A stretch of 64,000 nucleotides of DNA from Lentzea guizhouensis (GTDB lineage: Bacteria > Actinomycetota > Actinomycetes > Mycobacteriales > Pseudonocardiaceae). Below are positions 8,899 through 17,721 of the stretch, piece after piece. The DNA lies in contig NZ_CP016793.1 in assembly GCF_001701025.1 (NCBI RefSeq), positions 8,246,001 through 8,310,000 on the forward strand, given 5' to 3'. Below the pieces are notes generated by a model that was not told the origin of the DNA, did no database searches, and saw only the letters and a program-made list of their open reading frames with translations. Numbering within the stretch: the first letter of the stretch is position 1; the number at the start of each line of letters is the position of its first letter. Made by a program: the position numbers and the translations under genes.

Positions 8899-9046
8899 GA
8901 GTTCACGGCACTGTAACGTGAACCACACCGGCCAACCGGCCGCCGATGTAAGCGCCTCTGCGCTGAAAAGTCGTTGTGGTTGCGCCACATGACTCAGTGC
9001 CGGTTCGTCCGGCGGTTCCTCTTACTGCTCTCTTCGAGTGGAATTC

Positions 9047-9060
9047 TGGGAGCGGTCCCA
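9047..9060. promoter_or_regulatory. second CebR-type operator
   Basis: TGGGAGCGGTCCCA differs by one base from the perfect box. It lies 162 bp upstream of the first site, between the pectate lyase stop and GH48. The spacing could allow DNA looping. Confidence 0.7.
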
Positions 9061-9107
9061 GACGGGGGTGGGGGCGCCCACGCCACTTCGGGCGCCCCCT
9101 GGTCTCG

Positions 9108-10040
9108 TCAGCCCCGACCGGCTCCGGCACCGGCCGTGACCACGCTCTTCACGCTGCTCGCGCTGTCCAGCGGGTACGAGTAGGGCAGGCTCTTCACCGA
9201 GCCGCCCTGGTCACCCGTTCCCGAGTTGACGAAGTGGTTGTTGCGCGCGACCAGCGATCCGCCGGACGAGCTGCCCTCGCCGCGGTGGAAGGGGTCCTCG
9301 GTGTTCTCGAAGTAGTTGCCCTCGACCAGGACCCCGGCCTCGACGGTGGACGCGACGCCGTAGTCGGTCACACCGCCGTAGTAGTTGTTGTAGACGTGCA
9401 CCGGGTTGCCGAACCGCACCCGCGGGTGGCGCTGCTGCGTTCCGTCGAACCAGTTGTGGTGGTAGGTCACCCGGAGCTTGCCGCGGTCCTCCGACCCGTT
9501 GTCGTCGCTGTGACCGAGCAGCATCGTCTTGTTGTGACTGGTGAACTTGTTCCACGACACCGTGACGTAGTCGGAGGCCCGCTTCACGTCGACGGCACCG
9601 TCGTAGCCGTTGGAGAAGGTGTTGTGATCGACCCACACACGGGTGGAGTACTGCACGTTGATCGCGTCGTCACCCCAGCTCCGGAAGTTGAGGTTGCGCA
9701 CGATCACGTTGGAGGCGTTGGCGATGTTCAGCCCCTGCCCCGTGATCGTCGCGGACGACCCGACACCCTCGATCGTCTTGTTCGAGGCGACCTTGGTCAT
9801 GCTCGACAGCGAGATCGTGCCGGAGACCCTGATCACCGCCGCACTCGACGACTTCGCGGCCTCGACGAACGCCGACGCCGTGGTGACGGTGATCGGTGAC
9901 GCGCTGCCGCCTCCGGTCGTGCCTCCTCCCTGGGTCGCCCAGCCGACCAGACCGAACGGTGCGGCGGACGCCTGCGGAACGGAAACAGCGCCGAGGACGA
10001 GCGCGGCTGCAGAAATCAGTGCTGCGCGTTTTGGAATCAT
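9108..10040 (-). CDS. secreted PL1 pectate lyase
   Basis: This calcium-dependent lyase cleaves polygalacturonate by beta-elimination. The 310 residues have a signal peptide (about 1-26) and one right-handed parallel beta-helix. PL1 hallmarks are the VWVDHNTFS turn, the calcium-site Asp residues around DGAVDVKRASDYVTVSWNKF, and LRVTYHHNWFDGTQQRHPRVRFG with the catalytic Arg region. There is no binding module. It is transcribed divergently from the PL3 gene across a 168-bp region that contains a large palindrome. The two lyases probably respond to the same pectin signal. Confidence 0.95.
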   Translation of the reverse strand: MIPKRAALISAAALVLGAVSVPQASAAPFGLVGWATQGGGTTGGGSASPITVTTASAFVEAAKSSSAAVIRVSGTISLSSMTKVASNKTIEGVGSSATITGQGLNIANASNVIVRNLNFRSWGDDAINVQYSTRVWVDHNTFSNGYDGAVDVKRASDYVTVSWNKFTSHNKTMLLGHSDDNGSEDRGKLRVTYHHNWFDGTQQRHPRVRFGNPVHVYNNYYGGVTDYGVASTVEAGVLVEGNYFENTEDPFHRGEGSSSGGSLVARNNHFVNSGTGDQGGSVKSLPYSYPLDSASSVKSVVTAGAGAGRG

Positions 10041-10116
10041 TACACGCTCCCATGAGTGAGCGGCGGTAGAACCACGGAACCACTCGTCCGTCTATCCGGT
10101 CAACCAGTTCGACAGT

Positions 10117-10137
10117 ATTCGAATCGAACGTTCGAAT
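10117..10137. promoter_or_regulatory. palindromic operator candidate between two pectate lyase genes
   Basis: An inverted repeat with 7-bp arms ATTCGAA and TTCGAAT surrounds an inner perfect 12-bp palindrome TCGAACGTTCGA (10124-10135). It ends 4 bp before the -35 of the PL3 promoter and lies about 77 bp before the PL1 start. A related core, CGAACGTTTC, occurs near 17437 upstream of the PL1-PME gene. It is a plausible pectin-regulator site, but the regulator is unknown. Confidence 0.5.
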
Positions 10138-10141
10138 GCGG

Positions 10142-10169
10142 TTGACAGAAAAGATCTCCGCCCTACGAT
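10142..10169 (+). promoter_or_regulatory. sigma70-type promoter of the PL3 gene
   Basis: TTGACA (10142-10147), 16-bp spacer, TACGAT (10164-10169). The start codon follows 39 bp later with a GGAG ribosome site. Confidence 0.55.
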
Positions 10170-10208
10170 CGAAATACCGCCGCGCATCCCCCTGCAAGCG
10201 GAGCGCAC

Positions 10209-10973
10209 ATGAAGAAACTGGCAACAATGGTGTTGGCCGCGGCTCTGGCCGCGTTTGCGGTCCCCGCGGCACAGGCCGCGGGCAGCACTTTTCCCACGCC
10301 GACGGGGCAGAAACCCGTCAGCACGACCATCAAGGTCCCCGCCGGCGGCTACGACGGTGGCATGCAGCGGTTCTACGGCACCGGGAACCTCGGTTCCGGC
10401 GGCCAGGGCGAGAACCAGGGCCCGATCTTCCAGCTGGCCGACGGCGCGACGCTGCGCAACGTCGTGCTCGGCGCGCCGGCCGCGGACGGGGTCCACTGCC
10501 TCGGCACCTGCACGCTCACCAACGTGTGGTGGGAGGACGTGGGTGAGGACGCGGCCACGTTCAAGGGCACGTCGTCGTCGCAGACCATGACGGTCAACGG
10601 CGGTGGCGCGCGCAAGGCGTCGGACAAGGTGTTCCAGCACAACGGGCCGGGCACGATGACGATCCGCAACTTCCAGGTGGACGACTTCGGCAAGCTCTAC
10701 CGGTCCTGCGGCAACTGCGGGACGCAGCACAAGAGGCACGTCGTCCTGGAGAACATCACCGCGTTCTCCCCCGGCAAGAACCTCGTCGGCATCAACACCA
10801 ACTACGGCGACACCGCGCGGTTCTCCCGGATCACGATCGTCGGCGACAGCAGCCGGAAGATCGCGATCTGCGACAAGTACCAGGGTGTCACGAGCGGTGA
10901 GCCGAAGAAAATCGGAACCGGTTCCGACGGCACGCACTGCCTGTACCAGTCGTCGGACCTGACTTACCGATGA
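10209..10973 (+). CDS. secreted PL3 pectate lyase
   Basis: The 254-residue protein has a signal peptide (about 1-23, ending AQA) and a complete PL3 domain. PL3 enzymes are small calcium-dependent lyases for polygalacturonate or low-methyl pectin. Visible family features are GPIFQLADGATLRNVVLG, the metal-binding DGVHCLGTCTLTNVWWEDVGEDAATFKG, HNGPGTMTIRNFQV, the Cys-rich RSCGNCGTQHKRHV with catalytic Lys/Arg, and the closing GTHCLYQSSDL. Paired cysteines fit an exported protein. It faces PL1 across a shared promoter region and ends in a strong bidirectional terminator. Confidence 0.95.
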   Translation: MKKLATMVLAAALAAFAVPAAQAAGSTFPTPTGQKPVSTTIKVPAGGYDGGMQRFYGTGNLGSGGQGENQGPIFQLADGATLRNVVLGAPAADGVHCLGTCTLTNVWWEDVGEDAATFKGTSSSQTMTVNGGGARKASDKVFQHNGPGTMTIRNFQVDDFGKLYRSCGNCGTQHKRHVVLENITAFSPGKNLVGINTNYGDTARFSRITIVGDSSRKIAICDKYQGVTSGEPKKIGTGSDGTHCLYQSSDLTYR

Positions 10974-10978
10974 ACGGG

Positions 10979-11007
10979 AAATGCCCCGGCCGCCGGCCGG
11001 GGCATTT
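10979..11007. terminator. bidirectional terminator
   Basis: A perfect 13-bp stem (arms 10979-10991 and 10995-11007) has a 3-nt loop, with A bases at the left foot and T bases at the right. It sits exactly between the PL3 stop (plus strand) and the dehydratase stop (minus strand), so it serves both. Confidence 0.9.
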
Positions 11008-11008
11008 C

Positions 11009-12154
11009 TCACCACACTTCAAGAGTGTGAACTGCGATGTGTTCTCCATTCCAGTCGTCGCCGATTCCCGGCAGCCGGGAAAGCACGACGTTCCCGTCCT
11101 CGTCGAGCGGGTCGGCGAGGGAGTTCCGGTGTGGCGGTATCCGGTCGAAGTCGACGTGCGGGTGCAGCAGACCGCGTTCGTACCACCGGCCCGCGTCCGT
11201 CGCCCCGAGCACGGTGAGGCTGCCGCTGCCGTTGCCGTGGATCTCGCAGTCGACGTTGAACGCCTCGGCCAGGTGCACGGTCTTGAGCACCGGCGTGATG
11301 CCGCCGCTGCCGGCGGGACCGGCCCGCAGGATGTCGCAGGCACCGCTGCTGACCCACTCGGCGCGGGTGTGGTGCTTGCCCCACGCCACCTCCGGACCGA
11401 TCACCGGGATGGCCAGCTGCTCCGCGAGCCACCGGTAGGAGCTGACCGAGGCCTCCTCCATCGGTTCCTCGAACCAGTAGAAGTCGAGCTCCTCCAACGC
11501 CTTGCCGAGCTTGAGCGCCTCGGTGCGCGAGTACCAGTGGCTGGCGTCGAGCATCAGCGCGACGTCCGGCCCCACGGCCTCCCGGACCGCCCGGCACGCC
11601 TCGACGTCGCGGGCGACGCTCGGCGCACCGGGCACCGGCGGCATCCAGGTGTGCAGCTTGATCGCGCGGTATCCCGCGGCCACCAGCTGTTTCGCGAAGT
11701 CGGCGTAGTCGCCGGGCGTCGCGAGCCCGTCCGTGTCACCGCACATCGTGCTGGCGTAGGCGGGCAGCCGGTCACGCGCACCGCCGGCCAGCTTCCACGC
11801 CGGCAGCCCGGCCTTGCGCGCCACGAGATCCCACAGCGCCTGGTCCACGAACCCGAGCGCGCGGTCGGTGAACCCGCCGTGCGCACCCCGTTGCCTGCGC
11901 GCGAGCAGCCGCCACAGCCGTTCCCGGTCCCACGGGTCCTGGTTGATGAGCACAGGCTTGACGTGCTTGTCCAGCACGGCCGGCCGCAGCTGGTCCGGCT
12001 GCACCTGGCAGTACCCGGTCACCCCGTCGGTGTCGGTGATCTCCAGCAGCGCCTCGGTCACCTCGTGCTCCGGCGCCGGGTGCCGGTGCCCCTCAGCGTC
12101 GACGGACGTGCACGCGGTCGTGGTGAACGTGCGCACGACGACCCGTTCGATCAT
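11009..12154 (-). CDS. enolase-superfamily sugar-acid dehydratase (mandelate racemase/muconate lactonizing type)
   Basis: The 381-residue cytoplasmic enzyme has the N-terminal capping domain and a (beta/alpha)7 barrel. Catalytic and metal-ligand positions visible are Lys166-x-His168 (AIKLHTW), Asp203 (MLDASHW), Glu229 (FEEPM), Glu255 (GPEV) and His306 (EIHGNGSG). This Asp-Glu-Glu plus His pattern matches the mandelate racemase subgroup, whose members dehydrate aldonic or aldaric acids. Its operon also encodes a pectate lyase-methylesterase and an importer, so a galacturonate-derived acid such as galactarate is a reasonable substrate guess. The exact substrate cannot be read from sequence. The ATG at 12154 overlaps the stop of the binding-protein gene (ATGA). 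Confidence 0.85.
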   Translation of the reverse strand: MIERVVVRTFTTTACTSVDAEGHRHPAPEHEVTEALLEITDTDGVTGYCQVQPDQLRPAVLDKHVKPVLINQDPWDRERLWRLLARRQRGAHGGFTDRALGFVDQALWDLVARKAGLPAWKLAGGARDRLPAYASTMCGDTDGLATPGDYADFAKQLVAAGYRAIKLHTWMPPVPGAPSVARDVEACRAVREAVGPDVALMLDASHWYSRTEALKLGKALEELDFYWFEEPMEEASVSSYRWLAEQLAIPVIGPEVAWGKHHTRAEWVSSGACDILRAGPAGSGGITPVLKTVHLAEAFNVDCEIHGNGSGSLTVLGATDAGRWYERGLLHPHVDFDRIPPHRNSLADPLDEDGNVVLSRLPGIGDDWNGEHIAVHTLEVW

Positions 12155-13419
12155 TTGCGCTTCTCCCAGTCCTGCTGGGCGGTGGTCAGCTTGGCTGCCA
12201 GCTGGTCGAGGAACTCCTGCGCCTGCATCTGCCCGAGCAGCACCTTCTGGTAGAGCGGCTCGGTGTCGGTCTTGGTGATCGACGAGTACTCCGGCAGGTG
12301 CACCGGTGCCGGCACCAGCACGGTCGCCGGGTCCTCCAGCACCCCGAGCGCCATCTTCACGGCCGGGTTCTTCTGGATCCACTCGGCGTTGCGCACGTCG
12401 GTGTTCGCCGGGATCTGCCCGACCTTCTCGTTCCAGTACCCGTTGCTCTCCGGCGAGACCAGGAACTCGACGAACCGCCACGCGGCATCGGCGTTCTTGC
12501 TGCCCTTGAACACCGCGAAGCCGTCGGTCGGGTTCGGCACGACGGTCCGCTTGCCAGAAGGCCCCTTCGGCAACGGCATGGCGCTGACGCGTTCCGGCCC
12601 GAGCGTCTTCATCACGTCGGCCGTCGACCCGAGGTTGTGGTGCATCATCGCGACCGAACCACCGGTGAACTGCGCGACCATCTGCGTGTAGTTGTTGTTG
12701 ACGTCCGCCTCGGGCGTGGCCTTCTTGTACAGCCCCGCCACCTTGCGCACGAGCTCGGCGTTGCGCGGGTCGGCCACCGTGCTCTTGCCGCCGTCGTAGA
12801 ACTTCTCGACACCGGAGTACGAGTACGCCTCGGTCAGCAGCTGGAAGACCGACCCCGCCCCACCGCGGATGGTGAACCCGTACTGGTTGGCCGCCGGGTT
12901 CGTCAGCTTGGTGGCCGCCGCCACCAGCTCGTCCCAGGTCACCGGCTCCTTGATGCCGTTCTCCTCGAACCGGTCCGAGCGGTACCAGACCACGTCCATG
13001 TTGCCCGACGCGGGCACGGCGTAGAGCTTGCCGTCGGCCGAGGTCTGCCGCACGGTCTCCACCAGCCCCGGGATCAGCTTCCCCTTCAGCGAGCTGCCCT
13101 CCAGCCGCTCGTCGACCGGCTCCAACGCGTCCTGCCCGGCCAGGTGCGCGAGGTAGGACGTGGTGACGCCACCGACGTCCGGCGTCGACCCGCCCGCGAT
13201 GGCGGTGTCGTACTTCTGCTGCACCGACGAGCTCGGGATGCCGACGTAGTCGACCTTGACGTCCGGGTTGGCCGCCTCGAACCGCTTGATCAGCTCCTCG
13301 TAGATGGGCGTGCGGCCGGGGCCGCCGTTGTTGTCCCAGAACGTGATCGTCGTCTTGCCGTCCTGGGCTCCGGCACACGCGCTGAGCAGGAGTGCCAGCA
13401 CGACCAGCAGTGCTCTCAT
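12151..13419 (-). CDS. ABC importer sugar-binding lipoprotein (CUT1)
   Basis: This is an extracellular solute-binding protein, 422 residues, with a lipobox LSACAG (lipid-modified Cys15) and the family 1 sugar-binding fold (ITFWDNNGGPGR near the N-terminus, VRQTSADGKLYAVPASGNMDVVWYR region). It delivers an oligosaccharide to the two permeases encoded directly upstream. Its operon begins with a pectate lyase-methylesterase, so pectin oligosaccharides are the likely ligand (inference). It starts 10 bp after the MalG-type permease stop and overlaps the dehydratase start by 4 nt. Confidence 0.9.
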   Translation of the reverse strand: MRALLVVLALLLSACAGAQDGKTTITFWDNNGGPGRTPIYEELIKRFEAANPDVKVDYVGIPSSSVQQKYDTAIAGGSTPDVGGVTTSYLAHLAGQDALEPVDERLEGSSLKGKLIPGLVETVRQTSADGKLYAVPASGNMDVVWYRSDRFEENGIKEPVTWDELVAAATKLTNPAANQYGFTIRGGAGSVFQLLTEAYSYSGVEKFYDGGKSTVADPRNAELVRKVAGLYKKATPEADVNNNYTQMVAQFTGGSVAMMHHNLGSTADVMKTLGPERVSAMPLPKGPSGKRTVVPNPTDGFAVFKGSKNADAAWRFVEFLVSPESNGYWNEKVGQIPANTDVRNAEWIQKNPAVKMALGVLEDPATVLVPAPVHLPEYSSITKTDTEPLYQKVLLGQMQAQEFLDQLAAKLTTAQQDWEKRK

Positions 13420-13429
13420 GTCCTCTTCC

Positions 13430-14311
13430 TCATCCCTTGACCGCGCCGGCGCTCAGTCCCTGCACCAGGAACCGTTGCACCACGGCGAAAACCAGCACGA
13501 CCGGCACCGCGGCCACCACGCCGCCCGCCGCGAGCGCCCCGAAGTCGGTGTTGAACTCGCCGAGCGCGTAGCTCAGCCCGACCGGCAGCGTGAACTTGTC
13601 CTGCTTGCTGGCGAACATCAGCGCGAACAGGAAGTTGTTCCAGGCGCCGATGAACGCGAACGACCCGACGGCGACGAGTGCGGGGCGCAGCTGCGGCAGG
13701 GTCACCGCGAAGAACGCCCGCAGCCGTGAGCAGCCGTCGACCATGGCGGCCTCTTCGAGCTCCACCGGCACGTTGCGCACGAACCCGCTCATCAGGATCA
13801 GCGCGAGCGGCAGCTGGAACGCCGTGTCCGCGATGATCAGGCCGGTCAGGCTGTTGAGCAGCCCGGCGCCCTTGAAGATCACGAACAGCGGGATGAGCAG
13901 CATCGCGCCGGGGATGAACTGCGTGCACAGCAGCGCCAGCAGGAACACCTTCTGGCCGCGGAACTTGAAGCGTGCCAGCGCGTAGCCGCCCATCAGCGCG
14001 AACACGGTGACCACGACCAGGGTGCCGAGCGCGATGATCAGGCTGTTCTGGAAGAAGAGCCCGAACCCGATGCCGTTCCACACCGTGTCGAAGTGCTCGA
14101 GCGTGATCGGCCAGGGCACCAGCGCGGTCTCCCCCGCCGGCCGGAAGGCGAAGACGAGCATCCAGTAGAACGGGATGAGCGTGAACAGCAGGTAGAGGAC
14201 CAGTGGCAGGTGCAGCCGGAAGTACCGGCTCGGATCGCGGTGCTTCTTGCGCTTCGGCGGTGGCGGTGGTGGGTCGAGTGCCACTTCCGGGCGGATGAGG
14301 GTCTGGGTCAT
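13430..14311 (-). CDS. ABC importer permease, MalG type (CUT1)
   Basis: The 293-residue inner-membrane permease has a basic, proline-rich cytoplasmic N-terminus (six consecutive Pro, then KRKKHRD), six predicted membrane segments and the EAA loop VELEEAAMVDGCSRLRAFF that contacts the ATPase. It ends in AVKG, typical of the family. The start overlaps the MalF-type permease stop (ATGA). No ATPase gene is in the operon. In actinobacteria such importers usually share the MsiK/MalK-type ATPase encoded elsewhere. Confidence 0.93.
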   Translation of the reverse strand: MTQTLIRPEVALDPPPPPPKRKKHRDPSRYFRLHLPLVLYLLFTLIPFYWMLVFAFRPAGETALVPWPITLEHFDTVWNGIGFGLFFQNSLIIALGTLVVVTVFALMGGYALARFKFRGQKVFLLALLCTQFIPGAMLLIPLFVIFKGAGLLNSLTGLIIADTAFQLPLALILMSGFVRNVPVELEEAAMVDGCSRLRAFFAVTLPQLRPALVAVGSFAFIGAWNNFLFALMFASKQDKFTLPVGLSYALGEFNTDFGALAAGGVVAAVPVVLVFAVVQRFLVQGLSAGAVKG

Positions 14312-15195
14312 GCCCGGCTCCCGAACTTGGACAGCCTCAGGTAGAGGATCGAGAAGAACAGCAGGATCACGAAGCCGGCCATCGTGAGCGCCGAGCCGTA
14401 GCCGAAGTCGTGCGAGTCGACGGCTTTGCGCGCCACGTACAGCGGCAGGGTGGTGGTCTGGTTCGCCGGGCCACCGCCGGTGAGGGTGTAGATCAGGTCG
14501 ACGTTGTTGAACTCCCAGACGGCCCTGAGCAACGTCGACAGCACGATGGCGTCGCGCAGGTGCGGCAGGGTGACGCTGATGAACCGCCGCCACCGTCCGG
14601 CGCCGTCGACCGACGCGGCCTCGTACAGGTCGTTGGGGATGGTCTGCAGGTCGGCGAGCAGCAGGATCGCGAAGAACGGCACGCCGCGCCACAGCTCGGT
14701 GACGACGGTCGCGGGGAACACCGTGTCCGGGTTGCCGAGCACCGACGTGCCGGGATCGCCGATCCCCCACTGCGCGAGCTGCTGGAAGATGCCCGTCGAC
14801 GGGTTGTACAGCAGGATCCAGATGCCGGTGGTGAGCACGCCGGACACCGCCCACGGCGAGAACACCAGCGAGCGGGCCATTGCGCGGCCGACGAACGTCT
14901 CGTTCACGATCAACGCGAGCACCAGGCCGAGCACGAGCTGCAGCCCGACCTCGACGAACACCCACTTGGCGCTGAACACGAGGCTCTGCCAGAAGAGCGG
15001 GTCCTCGAACAGCATGCGGCGGAAGTTCTCGAGGCCGATGAAGCCGTTCTTCCACGGTTGCGTGACGGTGTGCTGGCGGAGGCTGAACCACCCGACGCTC
15101 GCGATCGGGTACACCAGGAACACGAGCATCAGCACGAGTGTCGGGGCGATCAGGGCGTAGGGCGCCCAGGCGCGGGTCCTCACGCGGGGTTCCAC
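14308..15195 (-). CDS. ABC importer permease, MalF type (CUT1)
   Basis: The 295-residue permease has six membrane segments and an EAA loop, LYEAASVDGAGRWRRF. It pairs with the MalG-type protein encoded next. The start is ambiguous. GTG at 15195 is given, but GTG at 15183 overlaps the stop of the upstream PL1-PME gene as GTGA, the usual coupling arrangement in this region. Either choice leaves the membrane domain intact and joins the secreted enzyme and the importer in one translational unit. Confidence 0.9.
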   Translation of the reverse strand: MEPRVRTRAWAPYALIAPTLVLMLVFLVYPIASVGWFSLRQHTVTQPWKNGFIGLENFRRMLFEDPLFWQSLVFSAKWVFVEVGLQLVLGLVLALIVNETFVGRAMARSLVFSPWAVSGVLTTGIWILLYNPSTGIFQQLAQWGIGDPGTSVLGNPDTVFPATVVTELWRGVPFFAILLLADLQTIPNDLYEAASVDGAGRWRRFISVTLPHLRDAIVLSTLLRAVWEFNNVDLIYTLTGGGPANQTTTLPLYVARKAVDSHDFGYGSALTMAGFVILLFFSILYLRLSKFGSRA

Positions 15196-17366
15196 CCGCC
15201 CAGGTAGGCGGACTTCGTGTGCTGCCGCGCCTGCTCGTCGGTGAGCTGCGGCCGGTCGGCGCCCGTGCCCGCGCCCAGGCCGGTGTTGCGGTACTCCGCG
15301 AACCGCGCTTCACGCCAGGGGAAGCCGGACATGTCCGTCCACGGCGCCTGCTTGATCGCCGCGGGCAGCTCGGTGTCGCGGACGACGACCTGCGCGACCG
15401 CGTCCGGGTCACCGCCGGGGTGCCACGGCCTGCCGAGGAAGTAGGTGTTCGCCGGGGCGTCGCTGCGGATCCTCGAGTTGACGATCAGGAACCCGTGCGG
15501 GTTGTCGCGCCGGGTGCTGGCGGCGGTCACGTAGCCGTTCGGGTCGCCGCCGCGGTTCAGCGCCGTGATCGTGGCGCGGTCGAACACGGCCGTGGCGCGG
15601 CCGAACAGGAAGTCGACGTCGCCGGTGATCGCGCAGTCGCGGTAGAGCTGCCTCGACCGCGTGCCGACGTCCGGGGTGTCCGCGTACAGCGTGTCCTGGT
15701 GTCCTTCGAAGTGCACGCGGTCGAACAGCATCCGGTCACCGGTCGCCTTGACCGCGACGGCCTGGGTCGCGGTGATCTCCGGGTGCCGCGCGCGGTCGAA
15801 CGAGTTGCGGAAGGTGAGGTTGCGCGCGGTGAACCCGTCCGCGGCGATGGTGGCGGTCGCGCTGCCGGTGGTGCCGTACGTGGTGCCGTCGGGTTTCTTG
15901 GTGCCGCTGGCGTTGTCGTAGTCGATCACGACGTCCTGAGCCCGTCCGGTGGCGCCGCGCAGGGTGAGCCCGCGCTTGCTCGCCGGGATCTTGACGACCT
16001 CGCGGTAGACGCCCTTCGGCAGGGTGATCACGCCACCTGCCGGCGCCGCGTCGACCGCCGCCTGCACGGTCGCGAACCCCCTGCCCACCACGAGGTGGTG
16101 CCCGGCCGGCTGCGCGCCCGCCTTCAGGTGCCTGATCCGGTGCGCCGGTTCCAGGCCGCGGTTCAGCGTCGGGGTCCAACCCGCGTCCGTGCCGAGGACC
16201 TTGTCGGGGTTCGCCGCGTTGAACGCGTCCACCAGGCTCACCGGCCTGCCGTCGACCAGGTTGCCGGTGTCGGTGAGCGCCGTGCCGCCCCAGTTGTAGA
16301 CGATCTTCTCGGGCGCGATGCCGCGGATGAAGTTGTTCTGCGCGAACAGTTGTGAACGCACACCAACACCCCAGCTGTACACCGGCTCAGCGCCCTCGTA
16401 GAGGTTGTTGTAGACGTGCACCTGCCCGAACCGCACGCGGGGCGCGCGCTCCTGCACGTTGCGGAACACGTTGTGGTGCACCGAGACGCGCAGCTTGCCG
16501 GGGTCGGTCGTGGAGGTGTTCGACGAGCCGATCAGCATGGTCTTGCCGTGGTCGGCGAACACGTTGCGCGACACCGTGACGAGGTCCGAGCCGCTGGTGA
16601 TGTCGAGCTGCCCGTCGTGCACCTGGTACGGCCGTCCGAAGTAGAGCGGCTGGGTGCTGTCGAGATTGGGCTCGTCGGTGAACGTGTTGTGGTCCACCCA
16701 GACGTGCTCGGAGCGCTGCAACGACACCGAGTCGTAGAGCGAGTTCCAGTTGCCGGGCGGCGCACCGGGGCTGTTGTCGTTGGGATCCCACCGCGGGAAG
16801 CAGTCGTGCGTGTCGCGGAAGGTCAGGTTGCGCACGATCACATTGCGCACACCGTGGATCCGCAGGCTGCCGCCGGTGATCCCGGCCCCGCGCCCGACAC
16901 CGATGATCGTGGTGTCCGAGCCGACGTTCACCGCGATGGCCGCCTCCTGCCGCTTCGCCGACGCGACCCGCGCGTCCTCCAACGGCCCTTCCGGCTCACG
17001 CTCCCACCCCCAGACCGCCGGGTCGTACGCCGCGAGGTACCCGGCCTGCGTGTACCCGTCGGTCGCATAATCCGTGCAGCGCAACGGTTTCCCGTCCGCT
17101 CCCGTGTTCGCGTCGATCACACCCCTGACTTTGACGATCCGCGGCCCCGGCGCCGCCAGCGCCGCCACGAGCTCCGCCCGCGTCCGCACCTCGTGCACGT
17201 TCCCGGCAGGCGCCGCCGCACCACCGGTCGTGCCGGACCCGCTGGACGCCCAGCCGTCACCGGCGGCCAGCACCTGCCTGGCCGGGTCGGGCCCCGCCTG
17301 CGCGCTCACACCGGCCATTCCGGTGCCCAGGCACGCCAAAACCACCGCACCAACGAAAAGCCGCAT
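15180..17366 (-). CDS. secreted bifunctional pectate lyase (PL1) - pectin methylesterase (CE8)
   Basis: The 728 residues form two catalytic domains. The signal peptide is about 1-24. The N-terminal PL1 domain (about 30-410) shows NVIVRNLTFRDTHDCFP, HVWVDHNTF and LRVSVHHNVFRN with RAPRVRFGQVHVYNN. The C-terminal domain (about 425-690) is a pectinesterase with FATVQAAVDAAP, HFEGHQDTLYA and the catalytic DVDFLFG, in which the first Asp is nucleophile or acid. De-methylation by CE8 creates the substrate for the lyase, so one polypeptide performs two successive steps. It is the first gene of a five-gene operon whose next genes form an importer. The end overlaps the permease start. The start ATG at 17366 follows GGGGAATGCC-type upstream sequence on the opposite strand; no strong ribosome site is evident. 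Confidence 0.93.
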   Translation of the reverse strand: MRLFVGAVVLACLGTGMAGVSAQAGPDPARQVLAAGDGWASSGSGTTGGAAAPAGNVHEVRTRAELVAALAAPGPRIVKVRGVIDANTGADGKPLRCTDYATDGYTQAGYLAAYDPAVWGWEREPEGPLEDARVASAKRQEAAIAVNVGSDTTIIGVGRGAGITGGSLRIHGVRNVIVRNLTFRDTHDCFPRWDPNDNSPGAPPGNWNSLYDSVSLQRSEHVWVDHNTFTDEPNLDSTQPLYFGRPYQVHDGQLDITSGSDLVTVSRNVFADHGKTMLIGSSNTSTTDPGKLRVSVHHNVFRNVQERAPRVRFGQVHVYNNLYEGAEPVYSWGVGVRSQLFAQNNFIRGIAPEKIVYNWGGTALTDTGNLVDGRPVSLVDAFNAANPDKVLGTDAGWTPTLNRGLEPAHRIRHLKAGAQPAGHHLVVGRGFATVQAAVDAAPAGGVITLPKGVYREVVKIPASKRGLTLRGATGRAQDVVIDYDNASGTKKPDGTTYGTTGSATATIAADGFTARNLTFRNSFDRARHPEITATQAVAVKATGDRMLFDRVHFEGHQDTLYADTPDVGTRSRQLYRDCAITGDVDFLFGRATAVFDRATITALNRGGDPNGYVTAASTRRDNPHGFLIVNSRIRSDAPANTYFLGRPWHPGGDPDAVAQVVVRDTELPAAIKQAPWTDMSGFPWREARFAEYRNTGLGAGTGADRPQLTDEQARQHTKSAYLGGWNPA

Positions 17367-17721
17367 CGGGGAATGCCCTCTCGATCGACTGATTCACATT
17401 CTTGAACGCCGTACACGATCGTGAAACGAGATTACGAACGTTTCCGAGGCACGTCAACGAAGTGAATTCATTCGACTGCGCGGCTCGACATTCGACGATG
17501 TTTCGACTCGAATGCCGTCGAATTACACGCGGCGCGGAAGATTGGTCCGATCAGGGCGTGATGAATCCGCACGCCCACGCCGGAGCCGATCGGCCGGCAC
17601 CACACGACCGTGGCGGAACTGCGGCGGAACTCCGCGCGCGGGACGTTCGGCACAACCACCGCTCCCGTGCGGCTCGTCGCCGCGAGCGAGAACGTGGTCG
17701 ACGACCGGCGCAACATCCACC
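17367..17721. other. intergenic region upstream of PL1-PME
   Basis: These 355 bp hold no convincing gene. The part near the PL1-PME gene (17395-17525) is rich in TTCGA/TCGAA words and contains CGAACGTTTC (about 17437), similar to the palindrome between PL1 and PL3, so promoter and operator probably lie here. From about 17550 to 17721 the sequence has coding-like composition but no recognisable protein. It may be an eroded part of the NACHT gene that follows. Confidence 0.4.

Noticed and set aside
6006..8921. Plus-strand open frame of 971 codons
   Set aside because: It is antisense shadow of GH48.
8901..8923. GTTCAC and GTGAAC inverted words upstream of GH48 as an arabinose operator
   Set aside because: The arms are separated by 11 bp instead of sharing a central CG, so they do not fit the operator, and CebR boxes explain the region better.
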